This document shows, piece by piece, positions 1 to 8,651 of a DNA stretch of 64,000 nucleotides. This DNA is from Candidatus Flexicrinis affinis (GTDB taxonomy: Bacteria > Chloroflexota > Anaerolineae > Aggregatilineales > Phototrophicaceae), in NCBI GenBank assembly GCA_016716525.1, contig JADJWE010000001.1, positions 868,001 through 932,000 of the forward strand. Reading direction: 5' to 3'. Each line of letters starts with the position of its first letter. Position 1 is the stretch's first letter. Made by a program: the position numbers and the translations under genes. The notes beneath the pieces are model-generated. The model was not told the origin of the DNA and did not search any database. It saw nothing but the letters and a program-made list of their open reading frames with translations.

Positions 1-2562
1 TTCTACCTCGGCCGACAGTTTGACCCGCAGTCCAGCCGTTTGACGGACAACGTCGTGTATTACGACAGCCGCGATTTGACGACGCATGCGGTTGTGCTGG
101 GGATGACCGGAAGCGGCAAGACAGGCTTGTGCATCACGATGCTCGAGGAGGCCATCCTCGACGACCTGCCCGCGATTATCATCGACCCGAAGGGCGACAT
201 CACCAATCTGCTGTTAGCGTTCCCCGATCAATCCCCGAGCGAGTTCGAGCCGTGGATCAATGTCGACGATGCTAGGCGCGCCAACATGAGCGTGCAGCAG
301 TTCGCCAGCGACGAAGCAAGGCGCTGGAAGGCAGGGCTTGCCGATTGGGGAATCGTGCCTGACCGGGTGCGCTGGCTGAAGATGGCAGCCCGCTACAGCA
401 TCTATACACCGGGTTCCGACGCGGGCCTACCGATCAGTATTGTGGCGTCGCTCGCCGCGCCACGCGGTGGTTGGGCCGGCAACGAAGAGTTCCTGCGCGA
501 GAAGATCAACGCCGTGACCACGGCGCTGCTCGCGCTGATCGGCGTTACTGCCGAGCCGGTCAAGGATGTCGAACATGTCTTGATCGCCAACATCTTCGAG
601 CACAACTGGCAGGCCGGCCGCGACGTGACCATGCTCGACCTGATCGCGCAGGTCAAGACCCCGCCGTTCACCATGCTCGGTGCGCTGACCGTCGATCAGG
701 CGATCAGCGAGCGACAGCGCTCCAAGCTGGCGATGGCCCTGAACAACATCATTGCCGCGCCGTCGTTCAAATCGTGGACCAGCGGCGAGCCACTCGACAT
801 CCAAAGTCTGTTGTATCAACCGAACGGCCGGCCGCGCGTGAGCATCTTTTACCTCGCGCACTTGCCCGATGCCGAGCGCATGTTCATTATGACGCTGCTG
901 CTGGAAAGCATGATCGGCTGGATGCGCCAGCAAAGCGGCACGACGTCCCTCCGCGCCCTGCTGTATATCGACGAGCTGTACGGCTACTTTCCGCCGTATC
1001 CACGCAATCCGCCGACCAAATCGCCGCTAATGACGCTGCTCAAGCAGGCGCGCGCGTACGGCCTTGGCCTCGTCCTCTCGACGCAGAATCCGGGCGACCT
1101 CGACTACAAGGGATTGACCAACGCCGGTACTTGGTTCATCGGAAGGCTGCAGAGCGATCAGGACCGCGATCGCGTGCGCTCGGGCTTGCAGGCGCTCAGC
1201 GAAGGCGGACTGGACATGCGCGAGGTCGAACAGCTGATCGCGGAGATTCCGCCGCGCGTGTTCGTCATGCGCAACGTTCACGACACCGACGGAAGCGTCA
1301 TGGTGCACAGCCGCTGGGCGATGAGTTATCTGCGCGGCCCGCTGACGCGGCAGCAGGTGATGGCTATGATGCGACCCCAACGTGAAGCCCTTCCGCCTGC
1401 ACCGCCGCCGCGGGCAACGCCACCCCGTCCCGGGTTCGCACCTCCGCCCGGCGGCTCGTCAATGCCTCCGCCGCCCGGAGCGTTCGCGGCACAGGCGGCC
1501 GTCCCAATCGCGAAACCTGCTCGGCCTGCACCGTCAAGCGCCCAACCGTCGAACGGGTTGCTGCCCGCCCCGCCGCCGCTGCCGGCCGCAATCGTGCAGT
1601 ATTTCTTCCCGGCGACGATCGCCGCGCAGCAGGCTGTCATCAACTACGATCAAGCGAACGGCGTACGCGCGCAAATGACCAGCCAGCCGCTGCTGGTGTA
1701 TCGTCCTGTGCTGGCTGCGCAGGCGTCGGTGCGCTTTGCCGACAAGCGTGCCAACGTATACACCGCGCGGACATTCGCGTACTTCGTTCCAGAACTTGAG
1801 CGCGCCGGCCTGGTACAGTGGGAGAACTTCGCCGCCGAACCGGTGCGTATGGAAATGCTCGCGTCCCAGCCGTGGGAGGGAGTCTCGTACTACCTGCCGA
1901 TCACCAATGGAATGGCGGATAGCAAGCGCCTCACCGAGCTCAAGCGTGATTTCGTCGATATGTTGTACGGCACGGCACGGCTGAACGTCAGGCTGAACCC
2001 GGTATTGAAGGTGTATGCCGATCCGGACGAGCCGCTCGGCGCATTCGAGGCGCGCGTCAAACAGGCAGCTCGCGAGAAACGCGACGAGGAAATCGACAAG
2101 ATCAACCAGAAGTTCGCAACGGCAATGGATCGCCTCGAAGAGCGCAAGCGGCGCAAGCACGTCGAGCTGCGTTCCGAGGAGCGCGAGCTCGCCGCACGCC
2201 GGCGTGAGGAAATGTTCACCGTGGGCGAGAGTCTGCTCAGCCTGATGCGCGGGCGTACGACATACACTGTGTCGCGCATGAGCCGGGCATCGCGCTACCG
2301 GACGATGACCGACGAGCGGCTCAACGAGAGCAAGTTCTCGATTGACGACATCGAACGGCAGATGGGCGAGCTGGAAGCCGAGTACGAAAGTGCGTTACGC
2401 GAGGCCGGCGAGCGCTGGGCGCAAGCTGTCGAGCAAACGCAGGACTCGCCCATCTCGCCACTGAAGAAGGACATCTATCTCGAGGTGTTCGGTGTCGGGT
2501 GGCAGCCGAATTGGATGGTGGCCCTCGACGGGCAAACGGTGCTTCTGCCCGCCTTCGCGTGA
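1..2562 (+). CDS. HerA/FtsK-like ATP-binding protein (5' end outside window)
   Basis: P-loop ATPase of the HerA/VirB4-like DUF87 class. The frame is open from base 1; the first possible start inside the window is TTG at 40, but the 13 codons before it read like the family N-terminus, so the real start is upstream. Walker A is GMTGSGKTG near residue 34 of the visible protein and Walker B is LLYIDEL near 320, followed by a sensor-like STQNP segment. A Pro-rich linker (about 450-520) leads to a second domain and a charged coiled coil (about 670-740). HerA-type ATPases move DNA or proteins; the substrate here is unknown. Such fusions of a HerA core with a Pro-rich tail recur in Chloroflexota. The next gene starts 12 bases after the stop. 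Confidence 0.85.
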   Translation, partial: FYLGRQFDPQSSRLTDNVVYYDSRDLTTHAVVLGMTGSGKTGLCITMLEEAILDDLPAIIIDPKGDITNLLLAFPDQSPSEFEPWINVDDARRANMSVQQFASDEARRWKAGLADWGIVPDRVRWLKMAARYSIYTPGSDAGLPISIVASLAAPRGGWAGNEEFLREKINAVTTALLALIGVTAEPVKDVEHVLIANIFEHNWQAGRDVTMLDLIAQVKTPPFTMLGALTVDQAISERQRSKLAMALNNIIAAPSFKSWTSGEPLDIQSLLYQPNGRPRVSIFYLAHLPDAERMFIMTLLLESMIGWMRQQSGTTSLRALLYIDELYGYFPPYPRNPPTKSPLMTLLKQARAYGLGLVLSTQNPGDLDYKGLTNAGTWFIGRLQSDQDRDRVRSGLQALSEGGLDMREVEQLIAEIPPRVFVMRNVHDTDGSVMVHSRWAMSYLRGPLTRQQVMAMMRPQREALPPAPPPRATPPRPGFAPPPGGSSMPPPPGAFAAQAAVPIAKPARPAPSSAQPSNGLLPAPPPLPAAIVQYFFPATIAAQQAVINYDQANGVRAQMTSQPLLVYRPVLAAQASVRFADKRANVYTARTFAYFVPELERAGLVQWENFAAEPVRMEMLASQPWEGVSYYLPITNGMADSKRLTELKRDFVDMLYGTARLNVRLNPVLKVYADPDEPLGAFEARVKQAAREKRDEEIDKINQKFATAMDRLEERKRRKHVELRSEERELAARRREEMFTVGESLLSLMRGRTTYTVSRMSRASRYRTMTDERLNESKFSIDDIERQMGELEAEYESALREAGERWAQAVEQTQDSPISPLKKDIYLEVFGVGWQPNWMVALDGQTVLLPAFA

Positions 2563-2574
2563 TACAATCGCCAG

Positions 2575-3336
2575 ATGCCCACGCCGTTCAGCCATCTCGC
2601 CGTAGCCCGGCGGCTCCTCGAAGAGCCGATACTCGCCGCCGATCAACGATCGCTGCTGCGCCGCGAGCTGCCTGCGTTCTTGCTTGGCAGTGTTGCCGCA
2701 GATGCCCGTATTGAAGCTGGCGCACCTCGTGCGGCCACTCACTTCTACGAATATTCACAGCACATGACGGACGAGATGCCGTGGGAAGCCATGATGCGTC
2801 TCAACCCGTCGCTGTGGGAACCGTACGATGACGCCCACGCTGCGTTCGTCGCGGGATACGTCGGACACCTATCGATGGACGAGATCTGGTCGCGACAGAT
2901 GGTTGGGCCGCACTTCGTCAACCGCGACTGGTCTGACCGCGAGCATCGTTGGGTGATGCTGCACGTCATTCTAATTGTGATGGACGAGCGCGATGTACAG
3001 GCCATCGCGAAAGGGCAGGGTGAGGCGCTCAGTTCGGCACATCCGCGGGCGTGGGCACCGTTCTTGCCCGATCCTGACTTGATCCGCTGGCGCGACCTAG
3101 TCGCCGGACAGCTGCTGCCCGGCGGGCGCAGCCTGACGCTGGACATCTTCGGGCCGAGGGCGGGGCGGACGGCAGACCAACTGCGGCAGCTACTTGACGA
3201 TCCCGGTCGGATGCATAGCTCGCTGTGGCGATACATTTCCCAAGATTTCCTCGCAGAGACGGAGACCGCAATGTACGCTCACGTGGTCTCGCAGGTGGCG
3301 CTGTATCTCAGTCAGGCGACGATTCGCGTGCCCTAG
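2575..3336 (+). CDS. Zinc-dependent phospholipase C-like protein
   Basis: 253 residues resembling the Zn_dep_PLPC family (PF00882): it starts with TPFSHLAVA, and has the early GSVAADAR segment and the His/Asp-rich region THFYEY and GYVGHLSMDEIW, typical metal-ligand positions in this mostly helical fold. There is no signal peptide, so it is probably cytoplasmic; many bacterial members are of unknown function. A TACAAT -10-like box (2563-2568) ends six bases before the ATG and no Shine-Dalgarno is visible, so a leaderless transcript is possible. Its last 29 bases overlap the convergent O-antigen ligase gene. Family call good, activity uncertain. Confidence 0.7.
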   Translation: MPTPFSHLAVARRLLEEPILAADQRSLLRRELPAFLLGSVAADARIEAGAPRAATHFYEYSQHMTDEMPWEAMMRLNPSLWEPYDDAHAAFVAGYVGHLSMDEIWSRQMVGPHFVNRDWSDREHRWVMLHVILIVMDERDVQAIAKGQGEALSSAHPRAWAPFLPDPDLIRWRDLVAGQLLPGGRSLTLDIFGPRAGRTADQLRQLLDDPGRMHSSLWRYISQDFLAETETAMYAHVVSQVALYLSQATIRVP

Positions 3337-4576
3337 CCGATCGCTCCACTGCGGCCAGCAGCGCCAGCATCCCCCAACCAAGAATCGCAAACCGATCCCA
3401 AATCGGGATCGCGTCAGTCAGGCCGAACACGGCGTGACTCAGAAGCCCGGCACACAGTGCCCTCGCGGCTGCACCCTGCCGCCGCGTTCCAGACGCGACG
3501 ACGTACCCCACTGTGACACCTACCGACAGCGCCATCCAACCAAACACGATCAACCCCGGTATGCCGAGGTCGGCCGCGAACTGGAGCGCTTCGTTGTGCG
3601 GATGTGGCAGCAGCACGTGCTCATAGCCGGGGGTTGGGTACTCGGCGCGCAGGCTGCGGTAGAGGGCAATTCCGACTCCTGTCCACGGATGGTCGGTCAG
3701 CATCCGGTTGGCGCGCTCCCACATCACCGCGCGGTGCTCCAGACTGTTGCGACTGGGCCGGCCCGATACGGCGGCAAGCGCGTCTGCGCTCGCTGCTGGT
3801 GCCAGAAGTACGGCAAGGTTGCCCACTAACAGCACCGCGCCCGCGACGAGGACTGCCCAACGTATGCGTCGCAGCGGAACAACCGCAAACATGACGCCTG
3901 CGCTCGCGCCAGCGATGCCTGACAAGCTTTGCGAGAGAAAAAGAAGAGCTGCCAAGGCAGCGAACATCGCGGCGGTGACTACCGCATGCCAACCAGTCAC
4001 GATCCGGTACCGGACCAGCGCGAATAGGGCGGGTACGATCCACGTCGCCGCGCCCGCCCACTCATTCGGATTGAAGCCGCCCGGCCATGCCGGAAAGTCC
4101 TGCCAGCGCGGGAACAGGACGGTGATGTTGGAGAATACTGAAGCTTTGCCCGTCCATTGTATGGCTGTGAAACCCATCATGAAAACGATTAGGACCACAC
4201 CGACAATTGCCCATTTAATGAGGGTTCGAGCTGTGCGGTCCTGCCACCACAGTGGAATACGCAGCACCATCCACATCCCGATTGCAGGTCGAAACAGCAG
4301 AATCCAGCCGCGTGTCGCAAATGGAGCCGTATACATGCTCAGCACGTATAAGAGTAGTAGGGTAATCGCAGGGAGCGCTAATCGACTGCCGTACAGAGGC
4401 TTTCCAGCGCGGCCATGACGCATCAAGTCGTAGACAACTAGAATTGTCGCTGGGATCAGTAGGAATACCCAGTGATCTCGCTGAGGACTTGGTAACCAAT
4501 GTGTTGCACTCAGCGCAATCCATAGGCTAAACTCAATTACGTAGTTGTAACTGCGATGTACCGATGATTCGTTCAT
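3308..4576 (-). CDS. O-antigen ligase family membrane protein
   Basis: 422-residue polytopic membrane protein with about ten hydrophobic segments and one large periplasmic loop. Near residue 325 it carries the HPHNEALQ motif followed by ELGIPG-like ADLGIPG, the Wzy_C signature of WaaL/Wzy polymerases and ligases, which join or polymerise lipid-linked glycans at the outer face of the inner membrane. No glycosyltransferase lies beside it; the envelope cluster is 33 kb away. ATG at 4576 is the first start and lacks a clear ribosome site. The C-terminus runs into the end of the convergent phospholipase-like gene. Confidence 0.8.
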   Translation of the reverse strand: MNESSVHRSYNYVIEFSLWIALSATHWLPSPQRDHWVFLLIPATILVVYDLMRHGRAGKPLYGSRLALPAITLLLLYVLSMYTAPFATRGWILLFRPAIGMWMVLRIPLWWQDRTARTLIKWAIVGVVLIVFMMGFTAIQWTGKASVFSNITVLFPRWQDFPAWPGGFNPNEWAGAATWIVPALFALVRYRIVTGWHAVVTAAMFAALAALLFLSQSLSGIAGASAGVMFAVVPLRRIRWAVLVAGAVLLVGNLAVLLAPAASADALAAVSGRPSRNSLEHRAVMWERANRMLTDHPWTGVGIALYRSLRAEYPTPGYEHVLLPHPHNEALQFAADLGIPGLIVFGWMALSVGVTVGYVVASGTRRQGAAARALCAGLLSHAVFGLTDAIPIWDRFAILGWGMLALLAAVERSARARESSPD

Positions 4577-4777
4577 GCTGCATTCATCACTTCATCACAG
4601 GCAGGAACGAGCTGACGGCTACGGGAACTTGAAATGACTTGCATCGTGCACACCAGAATGAAAATTTGGATTTGCACATCTAGGCCATACGATGGTAACG
4701 TAGAATCAAACTAGAATATCGGTATTGCGACAACTAGCAAATTGTTTCAAGGCGCCAACACTCCGGGGGAGTCTCAA
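4577..4777. promoter_or_regulatory. Divergent intergenic region with possible promoters
   Basis: A 200-base, comparatively AT-rich spacer between two divergent genes. Two TAGAAT boxes (near 4700-4720) and a TTGGAT / TACGAT pair spaced 16 bases are -10/-35 candidates for the BTAD regulator, but none is strong. I see no repeat or small ORF. Confidence 0.3.
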
Positions 4778-6082
4778 ATGAAGAACCTTACTGCATCCTC
4801 GTTTTCGCTATCTGCATTTCTGCAACGTACTCAGGGCAAGAAGGTCGTCCTGATCTATCCGTGGTCAAACCTCAAGACTCAATTTCTTTCCAGTTACCTC
4901 GACCAAGCCAAGGACGGCATATTGTACTATCGTGTCCCTGGCGAAACGGTAAACTTGGTGGACTGGATCGACGGAATGATCAAGGAGTTCCGCTCTGTCC
5001 TCGGCGACAAATTCGGGAAGAAGACCACCGCTGCCTTGTCTGAGCGGATACCCGCGCATATCGGTGAGGCGCTTGCCTCCGACCTCGGTACAGTGGTCAA
5101 GTCCGAAACGATCCTCTATCTAGACGACCTCGATCAGATCGACTTTGACGACGAGTTCAACCATTGGGCACAGGCGTTTGTGAGCGCGCTGCCCGAAAAA
5201 CTCCAGCTCGTAGTCAGCGCGCGGATGCTCTCGCGTCATCCGTGGGATCACATGGTCGCGTCCGGCGAAGCGGTCGTTATCGGCGTCGAAACCCGCAAGA
5301 GCGCAATGGCATTCACGGTCGACTCGGACGGAAGACCGCAGCTCGAGTGCTACGCGTTTGGCCGTGGCAACATTCTGCTGAATGGCAAGCCGGTTACGAC
5401 GTGGGAAGGGACGCTGCCGCGTACGCTGGCCTTCTTCCTCATCGACCATCCGCTTGTGACCCGAGACGAGATCTTTCAGGCGTTCTGGCCGGATCTCAGC
5501 GTGAAAGACGCAACCAACGTGTTTCACGTCACTAAGCGCAAGGTCAACGAGCGAGTGACGAACCGAATTGACGACGGCAAGCAATATGAACTCACGCAGT
5601 ACACCAGCGGGTTCTACGTTGCTAGCGAAAAACTCGTCCGCCACTACGATGTTCAGGAGTTTCAAGAAGCGGTACAGCAGGCGCTGGTCGCTACCGACGA
5701 CCGCCGCGAGCAAATGCTGTATCAGCGCGCGATCGACCTGTACCGTGCTCCGTTCTTGCAGACGGTCAATCAACCGTGGGCGAACGACCGTAGAGACGAG
5801 CTGAGGCGGTTGTACGCAGTTGCGCTGACGGGCATGGGCCGAATCTTCCTGCGCAAGGGCGAGATGAACCGCGCGCTCGGGTTCCTGTCCCGGGCCGCGC
5901 GCGAAGCGCCGGAACGCGAAGATGTGCACCGCGACGTGATTAGACTGTATCTTGAATTCGGCATGATCCACGAGGCGCGGCAGCAGTACGACGTCATGGA
6001 GCAGGTGCTCTCGTCGTCGATGAACTTGCAGCCAACCAAAGAAAGCCGTGCGCTGCTGGAGAGCATCAAGGCGCGCAGTTAG
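4778..6082 (+). CDS. BTAD-domain transcriptional regulator with degenerate NTPase domain
   Basis: 434 residues. A GGGGGA ribosome site at 4765-4770 fits ATG 4778 better than the upstream in-frame TTG at 4742. Residues 1-170 resemble the MalT/STAND NTPase module, with a Walker B-like ILYLDDLDQID, but the expected Walker A is replaced by YPWSNLKTQ, so ATP binding is doubtful. About 190-290 is an OmpR-type winged helix (GNILLNGKPV to KRKVNERV), and about 300-430 is the bacterial transcriptional activator (BTAD) helical-repeat domain beginning at HYDVQEFQEAV. This order is that of SARP/LTTR-independent activators common in Chloroflexota. The target is unknown; the trp operon promoter begins 27 bases downstream. 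Confidence 0.8.
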   Translation: MKNLTASSFSLSAFLQRTQGKKVVLIYPWSNLKTQFLSSYLDQAKDGILYYRVPGETVNLVDWIDGMIKEFRSVLGDKFGKKTTAALSERIPAHIGEALASDLGTVVKSETILYLDDLDQIDFDDEFNHWAQAFVSALPEKLQLVVSARMLSRHPWDHMVASGEAVVIGVETRKSAMAFTVDSDGRPQLECYAFGRGNILLNGKPVTTWEGTLPRTLAFFLIDHPLVTRDEIFQAFWPDLSVKDATNVFHVTKRKVNERVTNRIDDGKQYELTQYTSGFYVASEKLVRHYDVQEFQEAVQQALVATDDRREQMLYQRAIDLYRAPFLQTVNQPWANDRRDELRRLYAVALTGMGRIFLRKGEMNRALGFLSRAAREAPEREDVHRDVIRLYLEFGMIHEARQQYDVMEQVLSSSMNLQPTKESRALLESIKARS

Positions 6083-6094
6083 CAGAAACGATCG

Positions 6095-6131
6095 GCGCGC
6101 TGGCCGTGTTGACAAAGCCCGGCCAGCGCGC
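6095..6131. repeat. Perfect 12-bp inverted repeat embracing the trp -35 box
   Basis: Arms at 6095-6106 and 6120-6131 are perfect reverse complements (GCGCGCTGGCCG). The 13-base loop contains the whole TTGACA -35 box and the right arm fills the promoter spacer. No T-run follows, so it is a poor terminator for the BTAD gene. It may be an operator, or a cruciform-prone promoter element. Confidence 0.6.
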
Positions 6132-6137
6132 TATGCT
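6109..6137 (+). promoter_or_regulatory. trp operon promoter
   Basis: A perfect TTGACA (6109-6114), a 17-base spacer and TATGCT (6132-6137). Transcription should begin near 6144, at the 5' end of the T-box leader. The downstream riboswitch supports this position. Confidence 0.75.
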
Positions 6138-6143
6138 ACCTTT

Positions 6144-6434
6144 CAACGCGATATCTTCAACGACGTCGAGTCGGACAAGTACGCCTTGTAGCGACAGCAC
6201 AGAGAACCAGCGGTTGGTGTGAAGCTGGTCTGATCGTCAAGGCGGAATGGCCCGAGGAGTCGTGAGTGCGAACACTATGGTTAGTAGCGCTCTCCGGCAG
6301 CGTCCCGTTATCATGACGCACGATATCGGCCGATCAGCTGGCCCGTATCGCAGAGCGCCTGCGGCTAAGCCCGTGGGAAGCAAGGTGGCACCGCGGGAAC
6401 CCTGTCTCGTCCTTGATGGCGAACGGGGTTTTTT
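6144..6434 (+). promoter_or_regulatory. T-box riboswitch (tRNA-Trp) of the trp operon
   Basis: The T-box core AAGGTGGCACCGCGG lies at 6382-6396. Its AAGG can pair with CCTT at 6411-6414 to form the antiterminator. The acceptor-binding bulge reads TGGC; its variable C would pair with a G discriminator base, which bacterial tRNA-Trp carries. A Stem I hairpin (ACCAGC / GCTGGT, about 6205-6227) with an adjacent AGAGA element precedes GAA-TGG at 6245-6250; TGG at 6248-6250 is my candidate specifier codon. The 5' boundary rests on the promoter. Uncharged tRNA-Trp should stabilise the antiterminator and switch on trpE and downstream genes. T-box identity is firm; the exact specifier is inferred. Confidence 0.92.
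6398..6434 (+). terminator. T-box-controlled intrinsic terminator
   Basis: AACCC (6398-6402) pairs with GGGTT (6426-6430), with an inner CGTC / GGCG stem (6408-6411 / 6418-6421), followed by six T (6429-6434). It shares the CGTCCTT strand with the antiterminator, so the two structures exclude each other. Confidence 0.85.
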
Positions 6435-6460
6435 GTTTGCTGAATATGGAGGCGCAGAAC

Positions 6461-7981
6461 ATGGCTTTCGCACCAAGCCTGACCCGCGAGCGTGCCGATA
6501 TCGTGCCGCGCCGAGATGAGGCGCTGGATCTGTTCCAACAAGGCGATCTGCTGCCGGTCTACCGCCGGCTGCTTGCCGATCTCGAAACGCCGGTTTCCGT
6601 CTACCTCAAACTCAGGCAAGCCGGCCAGCCCGCGTTCCTGCTCGAAAGTGTCGAAGGCGGGGAGCAGGTCGGCCGCTATTCGTTCCTCGGCGTGAACCCG
6701 CGTGTTGTCATCACCGTCAAGAACGGCGTCGCGACGCGTGTCGAAGGCGGCCAGGCGACGCGGACGCCGCTGGCACCGGGCGCCGATCCGCTGCATGCGA
6801 TTAAAGCCGAGTTCGAGGCGGTGAAGCCAATACGTCTGCCCGGCCTCCCGCGATTTGTCGGCGGCGCAGTCGGCTTCGTCAGCTACGATGCCGTGCGCTA
6901 CTTCGAACGCTTGCCGGAGACGGCCGCACACGATCTCGACGTCCCCGATTTGGCCTTTATGATCCCGGACACGTTGGTCATCTTCGACCATGCCAAACGC
7001 ACCCTGATGGTGCTGACCAACGCACACAATAGTGGAAACCCCGAGGCCGCCTATCAGGACGCGGTGCGCCGCATCGACCAAATCGTCGCCGCGCTTGGGC
7101 GGGCCGTGCCAAACGTGCCGGTGCTGACAGACGCGGCCTCGACCCCGCCGGTGTCCAACGTGACTCAAGAGGAGTTCGAGGCGCGTGTAATCGCCGCAAA
7201 GGAGTACATCGCGGCGGGCGACGCGTTCCAGATCGTATTGTCGCAGCGACTGAGCCAGACGACTGCCGCGTCGCCCATCACCATCTACCGCGCGCTGCGG
7301 GCATCCAATCCATCGCCCTATATGTTCCTGCTCGATTTCGGATCGGATTTCGTGCTGATGGGTGCGTCGCCGGAAATGTTGGTGCGCCTCGAGGACGGGA
7401 TCGCCACTACACGGCCGATTGCGGGTACACGCCCGCGTGGACGCACCGAGGCCGAGGATGACGCCTACGCCGAGGAGCTGATGGCGGATCCGAAGGAGTT
7501 GGCTGAACACGTCATGTTGGTCGATCTCGGGCGCAACGACATCGGTCGCGTCTCGGAGTACGGCAGCGTCAAGGTCACGCGCATGATGGAGGTCGAGCGC
7601 TACAGCCATGTGATGCACATTGTAAGTCAGGTGGAAGGGCGCGTGCGGCCCGGCGCGGATGCTTTCGATCTGCTGCGCGCGGTGTTCCCTGCGGGGACGC
7701 TCAGCGGCGCACCCAAAGTCCGTGCGATGGAAATCATCGAGGAACTGGAAGGCACGCGCAGAGGCACTTACGGCGGCGCAGTCGGCTATTTTAGTTATGA
7801 TGGCTCGATGGATACATGCATTACGATCCGCAGCCTGCTGATGCAGGGGAGCCAAGTGCACTTGCAAGTCGGGGCAGGCCTTGTGGCTGACAGCGACCCA
7901 GCGCGCGAATACGAGGAGACCCTAAACAAGGGCAAGGCACTTGCCGAGGCGATACGATTTGCTGAACGGGGCTTGATGTAA
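6461..7981 (+). CDS. trpE: Anthranilate synthase component I
   Basis: Converts chorismate and ammonia (from TrpG) to anthranilate, the first committed step to tryptophan. 506 residues from ATG 6461, chosen because GGAGG (6448-6452) sits eight bases upstream; in-frame starts further up fall inside the terminator. The N-terminal LLESVEGGE segment belongs to the tryptophan feedback site, and the C-terminal chorismate-binding domain shows IAGTRPRGR, DLGRNDIGRV and the ending GAGLVADSDP. Length is normal for stand-alone TrpE. It is the first gene after the T-box. Confidence 0.97.
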   Translation: MAFAPSLTRERADIVPRRDEALDLFQQGDLLPVYRRLLADLETPVSVYLKLRQAGQPAFLLESVEGGEQVGRYSFLGVNPRVVITVKNGVATRVEGGQATRTPLAPGADPLHAIKAEFEAVKPIRLPGLPRFVGGAVGFVSYDAVRYFERLPETAAHDLDVPDLAFMIPDTLVIFDHAKRTLMVLTNAHNSGNPEAAYQDAVRRIDQIVAALGRAVPNVPVLTDAASTPPVSNVTQEEFEARVIAAKEYIAAGDAFQIVLSQRLSQTTAASPITIYRALRASNPSPYMFLLDFGSDFVLMGASPEMLVRLEDGIATTRPIAGTRPRGRTEAEDDAYAEELMADPKELAEHVMLVDLGRNDIGRVSEYGSVKVTRMMEVERYSHVMHIVSQVEGRVRPGADAFDLLRAVFPAGTLSGAPKVRAMEIIEELEGTRRGTYGGAVGYFSYDGSMDTCITIRSLLMQGSQVHLQVGAGLVADSDPAREYEETLNKGKALAEAIRFAERGLM

Positions 7982-8000
7982 TGCCAAGGAGAACCCTGCA

Positions 8001-8651
8001 ATGACACTCAAGCGAGTAATCTTTGTCCGTCCCGGCGAAACCGACTGGAACCACGCCGAACGTTGGCAGGGCTGGCTCGATACGCCGATCAACGCGCATG
8101 GGCAGCAGCAGGTCGAGAAGCTCGCGACGCTAATGCGCAACATCGGGATCGCCCGGCTGTACACCAGCGATCTGCGCCGGGCACGCCAAACCGCCGAAGT
8201 CATCGGCCAAGCGTGCGGTGTCACGCCGATACCCGATCCTCGCCTGCGTGAACGGAACATCGGGCGCTGGCAGGGCATGAAACTGGAGGAGGTTCACGCA
8301 TGGTTCCCCGACCAGTACGAGCATTACGTCAATGATCGGTACACGTTCCGGATTCCCGAAGGCGAAACGCTGACGGATGTCGGCGACCGGATGGAAGAAG
8401 CATTCCACGAGATTGTCGCGGCGGGCGATGTCGAGACTATCGCGATTGTGACACACACCGTGTCAATCCGCGTATTGCTTTACCGGCTGATTCCCGGCTT
8501 CGACGCCGAGTCCGCGCGCCTCGGCAACAGCTCGGTCACGACGATTGAACCTAGCGCTACGGGTTGGCGAATCGTGGTCGCCAACGACATTTCGCACCTT
8601 GAAGGACTCGAAAGTCGCATCGCAGTGGAACTGGAGGACCACGGTTCATGA
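8001..8651 (+). CDS. Histidine-phosphatase-family protein with the catalytic His replaced by Pro
   Basis: 216-residue phosphoglycerate mutase-like protein. The family motif RHGET reads RPGET here (R10-P11-G12), so the phospho-accepting His is missing; the codon is CCC where CAC would give His. Other pocket positions remain: an Arg in SDLRRAR near 60, E84 in LRERNIGRWQG and the second His H152 in VTHT. It may bind a phosphorylated ligand without forming a phosphohistidine, or use different chemistry. RPG variants occur in other phyla as I recall, so this need not be an error. It starts 19 bases after trpE and overlaps trpG by four bases, hence is co-transcribed with the trp genes. Confidence 0.85.
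   Translation: MTLKRVIFVRPGETDWNHAERWQGWLDTPINAHGQQQVEKLATLMRNIGIARLYTSDLRRARQTAEVIGQACGVTPIPDPRLRERNIGRWQGMKLEEVHAWFPDQYEHYVNDRYTFRIPEGETLTDVGDRMEEAFHEIVAAGDVETIAIVTHTVSIRVLLYRLIPGFDAESARLGNSSVTTIEPSATGWRIVVANDISHLEGLESRIAVELEDHGS

Noticed and set aside
6095..6131. Inverted repeat as terminator of the BTAD gene
   Set aside because: The loop is long and no T-run follows; the promoter elements inside favour a regulatory role.
8001..8060. RPG read as a clear sequencing error
   Set aside because: The frame is intact and RPG-type members of the family are known to me from other phyla, so I report it as a variant.
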